Part shown: positions 43,944 to 52,163 of the stretch, piece by piece
Numbering within the stretch: position 1 is the stretch's first letter
Layout of the letters: each line of letters opens with the position of its first letter
NCBI GenBank assembly: GCA_015060325.1
Contig: SUYQ01000001.1
Span: 124,001 to 188,000 of the forward strand
Source: Bacteroidales bacterium
GTDB lineage: Bacteria > Bacteroidota > Bacteroidia > Bacteroidales > UBA932
Direction of reading: 5' to 3'
DNA length: 64,000 nucleotides
The notes under the pieces: model-generated
Seen by the model: the letters and a program-made list of their open reading frames with translations, nothing else
What the model was told of the DNA's origin: nothing
Databases searched by the model: none
Translations under genes and position numbers: made by a program

Positions 43944-46265
43944 ATGCAACTTAACTACAGATTATTTTTTGCTGCTGTGACAGCCGCTGTCCTGGCTGCC
44001 TGCACAGAGCCGGCTGAGGAGACTGCTATACCTCGTGATCCGAAAATCGAAAGCAGGGTTGATGAGATACTCAAAGGAATGACTCTGGAGGAAAAGGTAG
44101 GGCAGATGACACAGATCACGGCAACCGCCATAGCTCATGGAACCGAAATCACCGCTGCCGGTGATTCCATTCTAAGGGTACATAAGATCGGATCGGTTCT
44201 CAATACTCCTGGTGACATTGCCCAGACTCCACAGGCATATGAGAAGTTCATCACAGAACTGAACGAGATCTCGATGGAGGCAACCACAATCCCATGTCTC
44301 TATGGACTTGACCATATCCATGGTGTGACATATGTTGCCGGCGGTACGCTCTTTCCACAAGAAATAAATATTGCAGCGACATTCAACAGAGACCATGCCT
44401 ATAATATGGGTAAGGTGACAGCATATGAAAGCCGCGCTGCAAATGTACCTTGGACATTCTCTCCTACAATGGACCTCGGACGCAATCCTGAATGGCCACG
44501 TATGTGGGAAAGCTTCGGAGAAGATACATATGTTAATGCGCAGATGGCAGTGGCTGAAGTCAAGGGAATGCAAGGTGACGATCCAAATCATGTCGGGCCA
44601 TACAATATTGCAGCTTGCGCGAAGCATTTCATGGGCTATGGAGTGCCGGTTACAGGACAGGACAGAACACCTTCTTCCATTGCTGCTTCAGAGCTGAGGG
44701 AAAAGCATTTCGAGCCGTTCAGGCAGGCGATGCTTGCCGGTGCGCTCTCAATCATGGTCAATTCCGGCAGCAACAACGGACTTCCATTCCACTGCAATAC
44801 CGAACTTCTTACCACATGGGTCAAGGAGGATCTCAAGTGGGACGGTATGATCGTTACGGACTGGGCGGATATCAATAATCTCTATACCCGCGAACGCGTG
44901 GCTTCCACTCCAAAGGAAGCTGTGAAACTGGCTATAAATGCAGGTATTGACATGGCTATGGTTCCATATGACTGTCAGTTCGCCCTTGACCTTATCGATC
45001 TTGTAAACGAAGGAGAAGTGCCGATATCAAGAGTTGATGACGCTGTCCGCCGAATCATTCGCCTGAAACTGCGTCTGGGTCTCTTCGATACCCCGAACAC
45101 AAGATTCGAAGACTATCCTGAATTCGGAGGTGAGAAACATGCCGAACTGGCATATGAGGCCGCACTTGAGTCGGAAGTCCTTCTCAAGAACGAAGGAAAC
45201 ATCCTTCCTCTATCCCGGGATGCAAAGATTCTGCTGACTGGTCCGAATGCCAATTCAATGCGCACGCTTAACGGCGGATGGTCATATACATGGCAGGGAC
45301 ATGGTGCTTCAATACCTGAATTCACGGAGAAGTACAATACCATATATGAGGCCCTTTCAAAGAAGTTTGACAATGTGTCTTATGTGCCGGGTGTCGAATA
45401 TCATCTTGATGGCACAGACTGGCAGTTTGACGAGGCTACCGGCATTGATGAGGCTGTAGCTCAGGCCCGCAAGTCAGATGTCATTGTGGCATGTGTCGGA
45501 GAGAATACCTATTGCGAGACTCCTGGCAATGATGTGGATCTCAATCTGTCTGCCAACCAGAAAGCTCTTGTAAAGGCTCTTGCCGCTACAGGAAAGCCAG
45601 TGGTTCTTGTACTCAATGAGGGACGCCCTCGAATAATCAATGACATTGAGCCGCTTGCTTCAGCAGTGGTTGATGTTCTCCTTCCTGGTAACTATGGCGG
45701 TGATGCATTGGCAGCTCTTCTTTGCGGAGAGGAGAATTTCAGTGCAAAGCTTCCGTTTACATATCCTAAATATACTAACAAGTTTGCCGTATATGACTAC
45801 AAACCTGCTGAAAACCAGACTACCATGGGTGGCTCATACAATTATAATGCAGTCATGGATGTGCAGTGGCCTTTCGGACATGGCCTCAGCTATACGACAT
45901 TCAAGTATTCCAACATGACGGTTTCCGATACTGAGTTCACTTCCGGAGATGATATTGATGTCACCATCGATGTAACCAACACCGGAGATGTGACCGGAAA
46001 GGAAAGCGTGCTCCTTTTCTCAAGCGATGTCTATGCAAGCTCAACACCTGATATCCGCCGTCTCCGTGCATTTGACAAGGTGGAACTTGCACCTGGTGAG
46101 ACAAAGACAGTCAAGTTCACATTGCCTGCAGACGATCTGGCATTCGTGAACTATTACGGCGTATGGACTCTTGAGGAGGGTGATTTCATCCTTTCTTGCG
46201 GTGATCAGGAGATAAACATCAAGTGTACTGAAACCAAGGTCTGGGATACTCCAAATAAAGACTAA
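43944..46265 (+). CDS. GH3 family beta-glucosidase-like lipoprotein
   Basis: 773 residues from ATG 43944, giving the lipoprotein signal MQLNYRLFFAAVTAAVLAAC. The N-terminal barrel shows MTLEEKVGQMTQ, PCLYGLDHIHGVTYVAGGT and the nucleophile Asp306 in IVTDWADI. The alpha/beta sandwich domain follows, with VACVGENTYCETPGNDVDL, and the C-terminal Fn3-like domain begins after WPFGHGLSYTTFKYS. It is closest in pattern to Bacteroides surface or periplasmic GH3 enzymes acting on beta-glucans or xyloglucan oligosaccharides; the exact linkage is unknown. Four bases before the aminotransferase gene. Confidence 0.94.
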   Translation: MQLNYRLFFAAVTAAVLAACTEPAEETAIPRDPKIESRVDEILKGMTLEEKVGQMTQITATAIAHGTEITAAGDSILRVHKIGSVLNTPGDIAQTPQAYEKFITELNEISMEATTIPCLYGLDHIHGVTYVAGGTLFPQEINIAATFNRDHAYNMGKVTAYESRAANVPWTFSPTMDLGRNPEWPRMWESFGEDTYVNAQMAVAEVKGMQGDDPNHVGPYNIAACAKHFMGYGVPVTGQDRTPSSIAASELREKHFEPFRQAMLAGALSIMVNSGSNNGLPFHCNTELLTTWVKEDLKWDGMIVTDWADINNLYTRERVASTPKEAVKLAINAGIDMAMVPYDCQFALDLIDLVNEGEVPISRVDDAVRRIIRLKLRLGLFDTPNTRFEDYPEFGGEKHAELAYEAALESEVLLKNEGNILPLSRDAKILLTGPNANSMRTLNGGWSYTWQGHGASIPEFTEKYNTIYEALSKKFDNVSYVPGVEYHLDGTDWQFDEATGIDEAVAQARKSDVIVACVGENTYCETPGNDVDLNLSANQKALVKALAATGKPVVLVLNEGRPRIINDIEPLASAVVDVLLPGNYGGDALAALLCGEENFSAKLPFTYPKYTNKFAVYDYKPAENQTTMGGSYNYNAVMDVQWPFGHGLSYTTFKYSNMTVSDTEFTSGDDIDVTIDVTNTGDVTGKESVLLFSSDVYASSTPDIRRLRAFDKVELAPGETKTVKFTLPADDLAFVNYYGVWTLEEGDFILSCGDQEINIKCTETKVWDTPNKD

Positions 46266-46269
46266 GTAA

Positions 46270-47463
46270 ATGCCTAAGATTTCTCACAGAGGCGAGGAGA
46301 TGCCCTCGTCACCAATCCGTAAGCTTACTCCTCTTGCCAACGATGCGAAGGCAAGGGGAGTGAAAGTGTATCACCTCAATATCGGCCAGCCTGACCTGCC
46401 GACTCCTCAGAAGGCCCTTGACGCCCTTCAGAATGTAGGAAGGCAGATTCTGGAATATAGTCCCAGCCAGGGTTTCCTCAGTCTGAGGGAAAAACTGACT
46501 GACTATTATGCACGGTACAATATCATGCTCAATCCGGATGATGTGATAGTTACATCAGGCGGATCGGAGGCCGTGCTGTTTGCTTTCCTGGCATGTCTTA
46601 ATCCGGGAGATGAGATCATCGTTCCCGAGCCGGCCTATGCGAACTACATGGCTTTTGCCGTGTCTGCCGGTGCTGTGATCAAGACGGTGACATCCACCAT
46701 CGAGACGGGATTTGCCCTGCCTCCGGTAGAGAAATTCGAGGAGCTTATAACCGAACGCACAAAAGCTATCCTGATCTGTAATCCCAATAATCCGACGGGC
46801 TATCTCTATACCCGTGCGGAGATGAACAGGATACGTGATCTTGTGCAGAAGTATGACCTGTATCTTTTCTCGGATGAGGTGTACAGGGAGTTCATCTATA
46901 CCGGATCACCATACATTTCTGCCTGTCATCTTGACGGAATAGAGGAGAACGTGGTTCTCATCGATTCCGTATCCAAGCGTTATTCTGAGTGCGGTATCCG
47001 CATCGGCGCTCTTGTTACCAAGAACAAGGCTGTGCGTAATGCCGTGATGAAGTTCTGTCAGGCACGTCTGAGTCCGCCTCTTGTAGGACAGATCGTTGCT
47101 GAGGCCTCTATTGACGGAACCGAGGAATATTCTTCTGAAGTATATGAGGAGTATGTTGAGAGAAGGAAGTGCCTTGTCGACGGACTTAACAGGATCCCGG
47201 GTGTGTATTCTCCTATTCCTATGGGTGCATTCTACACAGTGGCACGTCTTCCGGTAGATGATGCAGAGAAGTTCTGCGAGTGGTGTCTTACTGATTTCAA
47301 TTACGAGGGTGAGACTATCATGATGGCTCCGGCAAGCGGATTCTATTCGACTCCCGGACTTGGCCGTGATGAGGTCCGTATCGCTTATGTATTGAAGAAG
47401 GATGACCTTCAGAGGGCGATTCTTGTCCTGGAGAAGGCTCTGGAGGCGTATAACAACAGATAG
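46270..47463 (+). CDS. Pyridoxal-phosphate aminotransferase (class I/II)
   Basis: 397 residues. NPNNPTGYLYT (171-181), SDEVYREF (Asp202 region) and SVSKRYSECGIRIG, with Lys236 as the PLP-binding residue, are standard fold type I marks. Relatives are aspartate/aromatic aminotransferases of the cytoplasm. It is translated 4 bases after GH3 and is followed 3 bases later by a 65-residue protein, so the three share a transcript. Confidence 0.93.
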   Translation: MPKISHRGEEMPSSPIRKLTPLANDAKARGVKVYHLNIGQPDLPTPQKALDALQNVGRQILEYSPSQGFLSLREKLTDYYARYNIMLNPDDVIVTSGGSEAVLFAFLACLNPGDEIIVPEPAYANYMAFAVSAGAVIKTVTSTIETGFALPPVEKFEELITERTKAILICNPNNPTGYLYTRAEMNRIRDLVQKYDLYLFSDEVYREFIYTGSPYISACHLDGIEENVVLIDSVSKRYSECGIRIGALVTKNKAVRNAVMKFCQARLSPPLVGQIVAEASIDGTEEYSSEVYEEYVERRKCLVDGLNRIPGVYSPIPMGAFYTVARLPVDDAEKFCEWCLTDFNYEGETIMMAPASGFYSTPGLGRDEVRIAYVLKKDDLQRAILVLEKALEAYNNR

Positions 47464-47466
47464 ACG

Positions 47467-47664
47467 ATGGCTGATAATTATCTGGAGAAGAAGATGGAAG
47501 CCTTGCAGGCTCGTAAGGCCAAGGAGCAGCGCGCAAGGCAGATCGCATGGAAGAAGAGGATGGACGCTTACAGGAAGCGTCTTGAGGAGCAGAGGGCTAC
47601 CGAAGCGGCTGCTGAGGGTTCATGCGACGCCACAAAGCCAGCGGATAGCGGCGTACGGGAGTAA
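47467..47664 (+). CDS. Small charged hypothetical protein
   Basis: 65 residues, 3 bases after the aminotransferase stop. It opens MADNYLEKKMEALQARKAK, a beginning I recall from several short Bacteroidales proteins of unknown function, and continues as a Lys/Arg/Glu-rich helix, then a low-complexity tail. The last 68 bases overlap the 3' end of the oppositely oriented S26-like gene, so one of the two C-termini is probably less constrained. Confidence 0.6.
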   Translation: MADNYLEKKMEALQARKAKEQRARQIAWKKRMDAYRKRLEEQRATEAAAEGSCDATKPADSGVRE

Positions 47665-48061
47665 GCAGTTTCCAGAACCATGAATATAGGCGCCATGCAC
47701 AGCTTCTGACTGTGTATGTGCGCCCTTTTCTTATGACGCCGTGCATAAGGGCTATAACGTCTTTGACATAGGCTTTTTCCTTGATGCCTATGTTGCCGTC
47801 GCCCATGAGTATCAGCACATCGCCGTCTCTTCTTATGATCCGGTGTATCAGAAAATTGCCTCTCAGATCCTTTACCAATACGACTGCACCCTTCTTTATC
47901 TGCTCATCCGTCCATGGGCCCAATGTTATCTGGTCGCGCATATGCATGATGAAAGGGTTCATGCTGTAGCCCTTTGCGCATATGGATACGGTCCTGCCTT
48001 CAGAAACCAGTTTCCTGATTTCCTCCATCATGACCTGCTGATCTTTGATAATTGTACCCAT
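47597..48061 (-). CDS. S24/S26 family peptidase-like protein (Ser/His signal-peptidase type)
   Basis: 154 residues. GYSMNPFI contains the catalytic Ser33. FLIHRIIRR places His73 where bacterial type I signal peptidases have Lys, as in SipW/ER-type (S26B) enzymes, and LMGDGN (Asp88) matches their third box. A short hydrophobic C-terminal segment (WRLYSWFWKLL) may touch the membrane. The start could also be Met11 or Met12 (48031/48028), since the promoter lies almost on the first ATG. Proposed role: cleaving leader or signal sequences of a modified peptide, suggested by the divergent HprK-like and ABC genes. Confidence 0.8.
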   Translation of the reverse strand: MGTIIKDQQVMMEEIRKLVSEGRTVSICAKGYSMNPFIMHMRDQITLGPWTDEQIKKGAVVLVKDLRGNFLIHRIIRRDGDVLILMGDGNIGIKEKAYVKDVIALMHGVIRKGRTYTVRSCAWRLYSWFWKLLTPVRRYPLALWRRMNPQQPLR

Positions 48062-48068
48062 ACAGGGT

Positions 48069-48117
48069 CAAAGATAAGCAAAATTTGTCTGTATAATGAC
48101 AAAAATTCCTATCTTTG
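48069..48117. promoter_or_regulatory. Interlocked divergent promoters (S26-like / HprK-like)
   Basis: Minus strand: TATCTTTG (plus 48069-48076) with TTTG (48100-48103). Plus strand: TTTG (48084-48087) with TATCTTTG (48110-48117). Spacings are 22-23 bases, slightly long. Each -33 element lies between the other promoter's elements, so the two transcripts likely compete or are co-regulated. Confidence 0.5.
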
Positions 48118-48125
48118 AAAGATTT

Positions 48126-49022
48126 ATGGAACAAATGAAGAATATATTTAAATATACAGTGGCGGGACATACGTTTGCGGTGTCTCTTCCTGATGGCTTT
48201 TCATCGGATGAATATATGGAGCCATATGCCCCTTTTGTTGAAACAGGGGACATTGCGCCTTTATTTGAACTTGAACTCAGGATCGTGCCGTCATTGCGGG
48301 AAAAGGTATGTGGCAAGGTTCGTGAATGTCTCAATGACGAAGCTCCTTATTTCTGGATATTTGAGGACGGAGACGGTAAGTTCTCATTCGGATTCTCATA
48401 TACCAAAGCCCATCCTGACTGCATCCTGCATACCTCGGATGACTTTTCTTCCAATGTCGTATATGTCGGAGAGCGGAATGCTGGCCGTTTTGTTGAATTT
48501 GCCTTGAGCAATGCTCTCATGCTGCTGTATACGTTCCGGACTTCTCCATTTCAGACACTGATGGTGCATGCATCTGTAATTGCCCATGATGGCGGCGGAT
48601 ATATGTTCCTCGGACGTAGCGGCACTGGAAAGAGTACGCACAGCCGCCTGTGGCTCAGTCATATAGAAGATACATATCTTCTGAACGATGACAATCCTGT
48701 GATCAGAATAATCAATGGCAATGCTTATGTGTATGGTACCCCTTGGAGCGGCAAGACTCCATGCTACAGAAATGAATCCATGCCGCTCAAGTCCGTCGTC
48801 CGTCTTTCTCAGGCTCCATACAACAAGATAGCACGTCTGGCTCCGCTGCAGTCCTTTGCGTCGTTGATGCCTGCATGTTCCTGCATGCGTTGGGACAGCC
48901 GGTCTGTATCAGATCTTCATAAGACAGTCGAGAATGTAATAGGAGTCGTGCCATGCTGGCATCTGGAATGTCTGCCTGACAGGGAGGCGGCCGTGTTGTG
49001 TAACTCGACGGTAAAACCATAA
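48126..49022 (+). CDS. HPr kinase/phosphorylase-like P-loop protein
   Basis: 298 residues from ATG 48126, just after the promoter (48135 is also possible). LMVHASVIAHDGGGYMFLGR leads into the Walker A GRSGTGKST (about residues 163-171). YLLNDDNPVI (Asp pair about 188-189) fits the catalytic acidic pair of HprK, and YGTPWSGKTPCYRN follows. The N-terminal domain (about 1-145) is not the HprK regulatory domain. Such HprK-like proteins occur in peptide-modification clusters, where relatives phosphorylate a precursor Ser. Six bases upstream of the ABC exporter. Confidence 0.8.
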   Translation: MEQMKNIFKYTVAGHTFAVSLPDGFSSDEYMEPYAPFVETGDIAPLFELELRIVPSLREKVCGKVRECLNDEAPYFWIFEDGDGKFSFGFSYTKAHPDCILHTSDDFSSNVVYVGERNAGRFVEFALSNALMLLYTFRTSPFQTLMVHASVIAHDGGGYMFLGRSGTGKSTHSRLWLSHIEDTYLLNDDNPVIRIINGNAYVYGTPWSGKTPCYRNESMPLKSVVRLSQAPYNKIARLAPLQSFASLMPACSCMRWDSRSVSDLHKTVENVIGVVPCWHLECLPDREAAVLCNSTVKP

Positions 49023-49027
49023 GGATA

Positions 49028-50662
49028 ATGAAGTACCTGAAGTGGATATACGGGGCTTTACGCCAGCAGCGCGGGGCAGTGGCAGTGATGATGTTGTGCC
49101 ATGTCCTGCTTACATGCTGTGCTGTCGGTTTCGTCTATGTCAGCAAAAGGCTTGTTGACTGCGCTGTATCCATGCTTCAGGGGGCGGAATCTCGTGAAAC
49201 CCTTGTGACATTGGGCTTTGTCATGGTCGGTATCATTCTGTCCCGCATAGGACTGAATGCTCTCAAGAGCTACCTTCAGATAAAGACAGAGATAAGGCTC
49301 AAGAACCGTATGCGTCGTCGTATGTTCGACATCCTGCTTCATATGCAGAGTGACGGAGGAGACCGACGCCACACAGGTGATATCCTCAACAGGTTGCAGG
49401 AAGATGTAAGGGTAGTTTCAAATGTATGTGCAGCAATACTGCCGAATATTTTCGGAACACTTCTTCAGTTTACGGCAGCCTTTGTCTTTCTGATGATTCT
49501 CGAACCGGGACTGGGACTTATAGTTGTCATAATAGCTCCGATAGGGATCCTTGCCGGAAAATATGTTGCCGGACGCATCAGACGTCTGACCCACGATATC
49601 CGTGAAAGCGATGCAAAGGTCCAGTCTCATCTTCAGGAAAGTGTCCAGCACATCACCCTGATCCAATCCATGGAATATACAGATGCCAGTGCATCTTCCC
49701 TTGGAGAACTCCAGGGAGGCCTGTATGGAAACGAGCTACGCAGGGCCAAGTTCAGCATTCTGTCCCGTGTGATAATGGCTGTCGCCTTCCAGGCTGCCCA
49801 TACGGTAGCTTTCCTCTGGGCGATATTCGGCATCAGTAAGGGAACTGTGACTTACGGAATGATGACGGCATTCCTGCAGCTGGTAGGACAGATCCAGCGT
49901 CCTTTGGCGGACCTGACTTCCCAGGTACCGTCTGTCATTCATGCTACGGCATCAATTGACAGGATAATGGAACTTGAAGCCCTTCCTTGTGAGGAAGAAG
50001 CCGATCCGGAGATGCTCGAGGGCACTGCCGGCATCCGTCTTGAAGATGTGACATTTGCATTTCCGGACTCTGTCAGACCTGTCCTCAAAGACTTTTCATA
50101 TGACTTCAGACCTGGTTCCCGTACGGCAATAACAGGACCGACAGGAGTCGGTAAAAGTACGATGATACGTCTGCTGCTGGCCTTGTTGAGACCACAGGAG
50201 GGTCGTATATCGGTATATTCAGGAGATGATTCTGTGCCGGTTTCTCCAGCGACCAGATGCAATCTGGTATATGTTCCGCAAGGGAACAGCCTTTTCAGCG
50301 GCACAGTGCGTGAGAATCTTCTTATGGGTAATCCTGAGGCAACGGACGATATGATGATCGCTGCGCTGCACACTGCTGCGGCGGATTTTGTTCTCGAGAA
50401 GCCGGGAGCTCTTGATATGCCTTGCTTTGAGGCTGGAGGCGGGATGTCTGAAGGACAGGCGCAAAGAATCGCCATAGCCCGTGCACTTCTCCGCCCAGGC
50501 AGCATCCTTCTTCTGGATGAATTCAGCTCGGCCCTTGATGCCGAAACGGAGATCCTTCTGATGGAACGGCTGTGCAATGAACTCCCGGATCATACGATGA
50601 TATTCATCACCCACCGTGAAAAGATCATCGACTACTGCGACTCTGTACTCAGACTCGGTTGA
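49028..50662 (+). CDS. ABC transporter, fused permease and ATPase (peptide/lipid exporter type)
   Basis: 544 residues: six-helix permease (about 1-300) and ATPase with Walker A TGPTGVGKST (about 364-373), a signature in degenerate form (MSEGQAQR instead of LSGGQ), Walker B ILLLDEFSSALD and H-loop ITHREK. No N-terminal C39 peptidase domain, so any leader cleavage would be done by another protein, for example the S26-like peptidase. Co-transcribed with the HprK-like gene. Confidence 0.88.
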   Translation: MKYLKWIYGALRQQRGAVAVMMLCHVLLTCCAVGFVYVSKRLVDCAVSMLQGAESRETLVTLGFVMVGIILSRIGLNALKSYLQIKTEIRLKNRMRRRMFDILLHMQSDGGDRRHTGDILNRLQEDVRVVSNVCAAILPNIFGTLLQFTAAFVFLMILEPGLGLIVVIIAPIGILAGKYVAGRIRRLTHDIRESDAKVQSHLQESVQHITLIQSMEYTDASASSLGELQGGLYGNELRRAKFSILSRVIMAVAFQAAHTVAFLWAIFGISKGTVTYGMMTAFLQLVGQIQRPLADLTSQVPSVIHATASIDRIMELEALPCEEEADPEMLEGTAGIRLEDVTFAFPDSVRPVLKDFSYDFRPGSRTAITGPTGVGKSTMIRLLLALLRPQEGRISVYSGDDSVPVSPATRCNLVYVPQGNSLFSGTVRENLLMGNPEATDDMMIAALHTAAADFVLEKPGALDMPCFEAGGGMSEGQAQRIAIARALLRPGSILLLDEFSSALDAETEILLMERLCNELPDHTMIFITHREKIIDYCDSVLRLG

Positions 50663-50685
50663 TGCACAATAATTTGCAGATAATC

Positions 50686-50731
50686 ATTGATTTGTCAAAA
50701 TATTGGTTAAATTTGTGAAAACCAATATTTT
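50686..50731 (+). promoter_or_regulatory. Promoter with a 12-base inverted repeat (candidate operator)
   Basis: TTG (50687-50689) and TAAATTTG (50708-50715) form the promoter. Arms AAAATATTGGTT (50697-50708) and AACCAATATTTT (50720-50731) are a perfect 12-base inverted repeat with an 11-base spacer that contains most of the -7 box. The expected start (about 50722) lies in the right arm, so this is better explained as a protein-binding site than as an RNA hairpin. Confidence 0.6.
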
Positions 50732-50737
50732 CTCACT

Positions 50738-52090
50738 ATGAAAAGATTTTCACTTCTTTTAGCGCTTGTATGCGTATGTGCTGGTTCAGTCTCAGTAGAT
50801 ACATATGCCAGTACGACTGATAACGAGAAACAGATTGCCAGACACTCTGTTTCAAAGAAGAAGATGCTGGAACGTCTGCTGAAGTATATTTCTGTGGAGA
50901 GCTGGTCTATTTATGCAGAGGGGGATGGAAAGGTATGGACGATGACTGACGGCCAGGTGCAGATGGCTGCAATGCTTGCAGAAGATGCAAAGGCTCTCGG
51001 TGCTGAAGTTTATGTATCGCCTGATAATTATGTCTATGTGACCGTTCCGTCAAATCTTGATTACGATGTGCCGGTTGTCGGCATCAGCTGTCATCTGGAT
51101 TACAGTTGTGAGGCCCCATATCAGGGAATCAAGCCCTCTGTTACTGAATATAAAGGAGGGGATCTGAAACTGAGCGAGGACATAGTGCTCAGTCCGTCAT
51201 CTGATTATGGAAAGGACCTGAATGGATTGATCGGAAAGACACTGATACATTCTGACGGAACTACCCTTCTCGGTGGCGACTGCAAGAATGGATGTGCTGT
51301 TGCAATGTCAGTTCTCGAGACCTTGATGACCTCTGACATGAAACATGGAGAAGTTCAGTTTGTGTGGTGTCCTAATGAGGATATCGGACTCTCTGCCGAA
51401 AGAATTGATAATAAGCGATTCTGTCCGGAAATCTATTATGATATAGATGGCGAGGGTGGAAGCGAGGCTTCGATATCCAATTTCACAGCACGGGAATTTT
51501 ACCTGACCTTTCATGGAAAGGATGCCCATCCGTCAGATGCAAAGGCCTTGCAGATGGGTGATGCTCTTGCAGCTGCTGCAGAGTTTGTAGCAGCTATTCC
51601 GATAGATTGCCGCCCGGAACATTCTGAGGGAGAACAGGGATATATGCAGGCGTACGGTTTTGATAAGTTGTCTAAAATTGATTGGGCTGTAAAGTTGCGT
51701 ATCCGATATTTTGACAAGGCTGATGGTGAGAAGTATGATGCTATAGTGCAGCAGGCTTTGGCTGATGTGAGAAGGGATCATCCTAATGTAGGTATCGAGA
51801 TCACCACAGATGAGATCAGGTATGATAATGTCGCGCTTACAATGCATCCTGAATGTATAAACACCCTTAAGAAGGCCGCTGCGAGGTTTGACAAGGTTTT
51901 GGATCTTAAATCTAACAGAGGTGGTACAACCGCTTCGATGATGGTTGCTAAAGGACTTAGAGGAGGCATGCTCGTCTTTTCTGGTCAGCATGTGCCTCAT
52001 ACTGTATATGAATATTCAGTGCTCGAGGAGGTGATGGATGCCTATAAACTGATGCTTTACGCCATCGATGAGGTTTCTCAGCTGAAATAG
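50738..52090 (+). CDS. Secreted PepT-like M20 peptidase with altered motifs
   Basis: 450 residues. Unlike cytoplasmic PepT it begins with a signal peptide (MKRFSLLLALVCVCAGSVSV). M20B layout: CHLDYS (H119, D121), LLGGDCKNG (D181), CPNEDIG (E214 catalytic, then Asp215 where Glu is usual), YDIDGEGG (D237) and a late SGQHVPHTVYEY His. The usual RGGTDG region reads RGGTTAS. Metal ligands are therefore mostly kept with conservative changes; activity is plausible, substrate unknown. Expected to trim peptides in the periplasm. A promoter with a long inverted repeat precedes it. Confidence 0.85.
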   Translation: MKRFSLLLALVCVCAGSVSVDTYASTTDNEKQIARHSVSKKKMLERLLKYISVESWSIYAEGDGKVWTMTDGQVQMAAMLAEDAKALGAEVYVSPDNYVYVTVPSNLDYDVPVVGISCHLDYSCEAPYQGIKPSVTEYKGGDLKLSEDIVLSPSSDYGKDLNGLIGKTLIHSDGTTLLGGDCKNGCAVAMSVLETLMTSDMKHGEVQFVWCPNEDIGLSAERIDNKRFCPEIYYDIDGEGGSEASISNFTAREFYLTFHGKDAHPSDAKALQMGDALAAAAEFVAAIPIDCRPEHSEGEQGYMQAYGFDKLSKIDWAVKLRIRYFDKADGEKYDAIVQQALADVRRDHPNVGIEITTDEIRYDNVALTMHPECINTLKKAAARFDKVLDLKSNRGGTTASMMVAKGLRGGMLVFSGQHVPHTVYEYSVLEEVMDAYKLMLYAIDEVSQLK

Positions 52091-52111
52091 TTCCTGAAAC
52101 AATAAAAAGTC

Positions 52112-52140
52112 AAGGCAGCCACCGCGAGGTGACTGCCTTT
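52112..52140. terminator. Terminator between the PepT-like gene and pckA
   Basis: AAGGCAGCCACC pairs with GGTGACTGCCTT (one G-T pair) around GCGA, followed by TATTG and preceded by AATAAAAA, so it can serve both convergent genes. Confidence 0.8.
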
Positions 52141-52163
52141 ATTGTAATCTGTATCTGTTCAGA

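Noticed and set aside
48126..49022. HprK-like protein read as a PEP carboxykinase, a label such proteins sometimes receive
   Set aside because: Only the P-loop is shared; the real enzyme is encoded at 52164-53771 and the length and other motifs do not fit.
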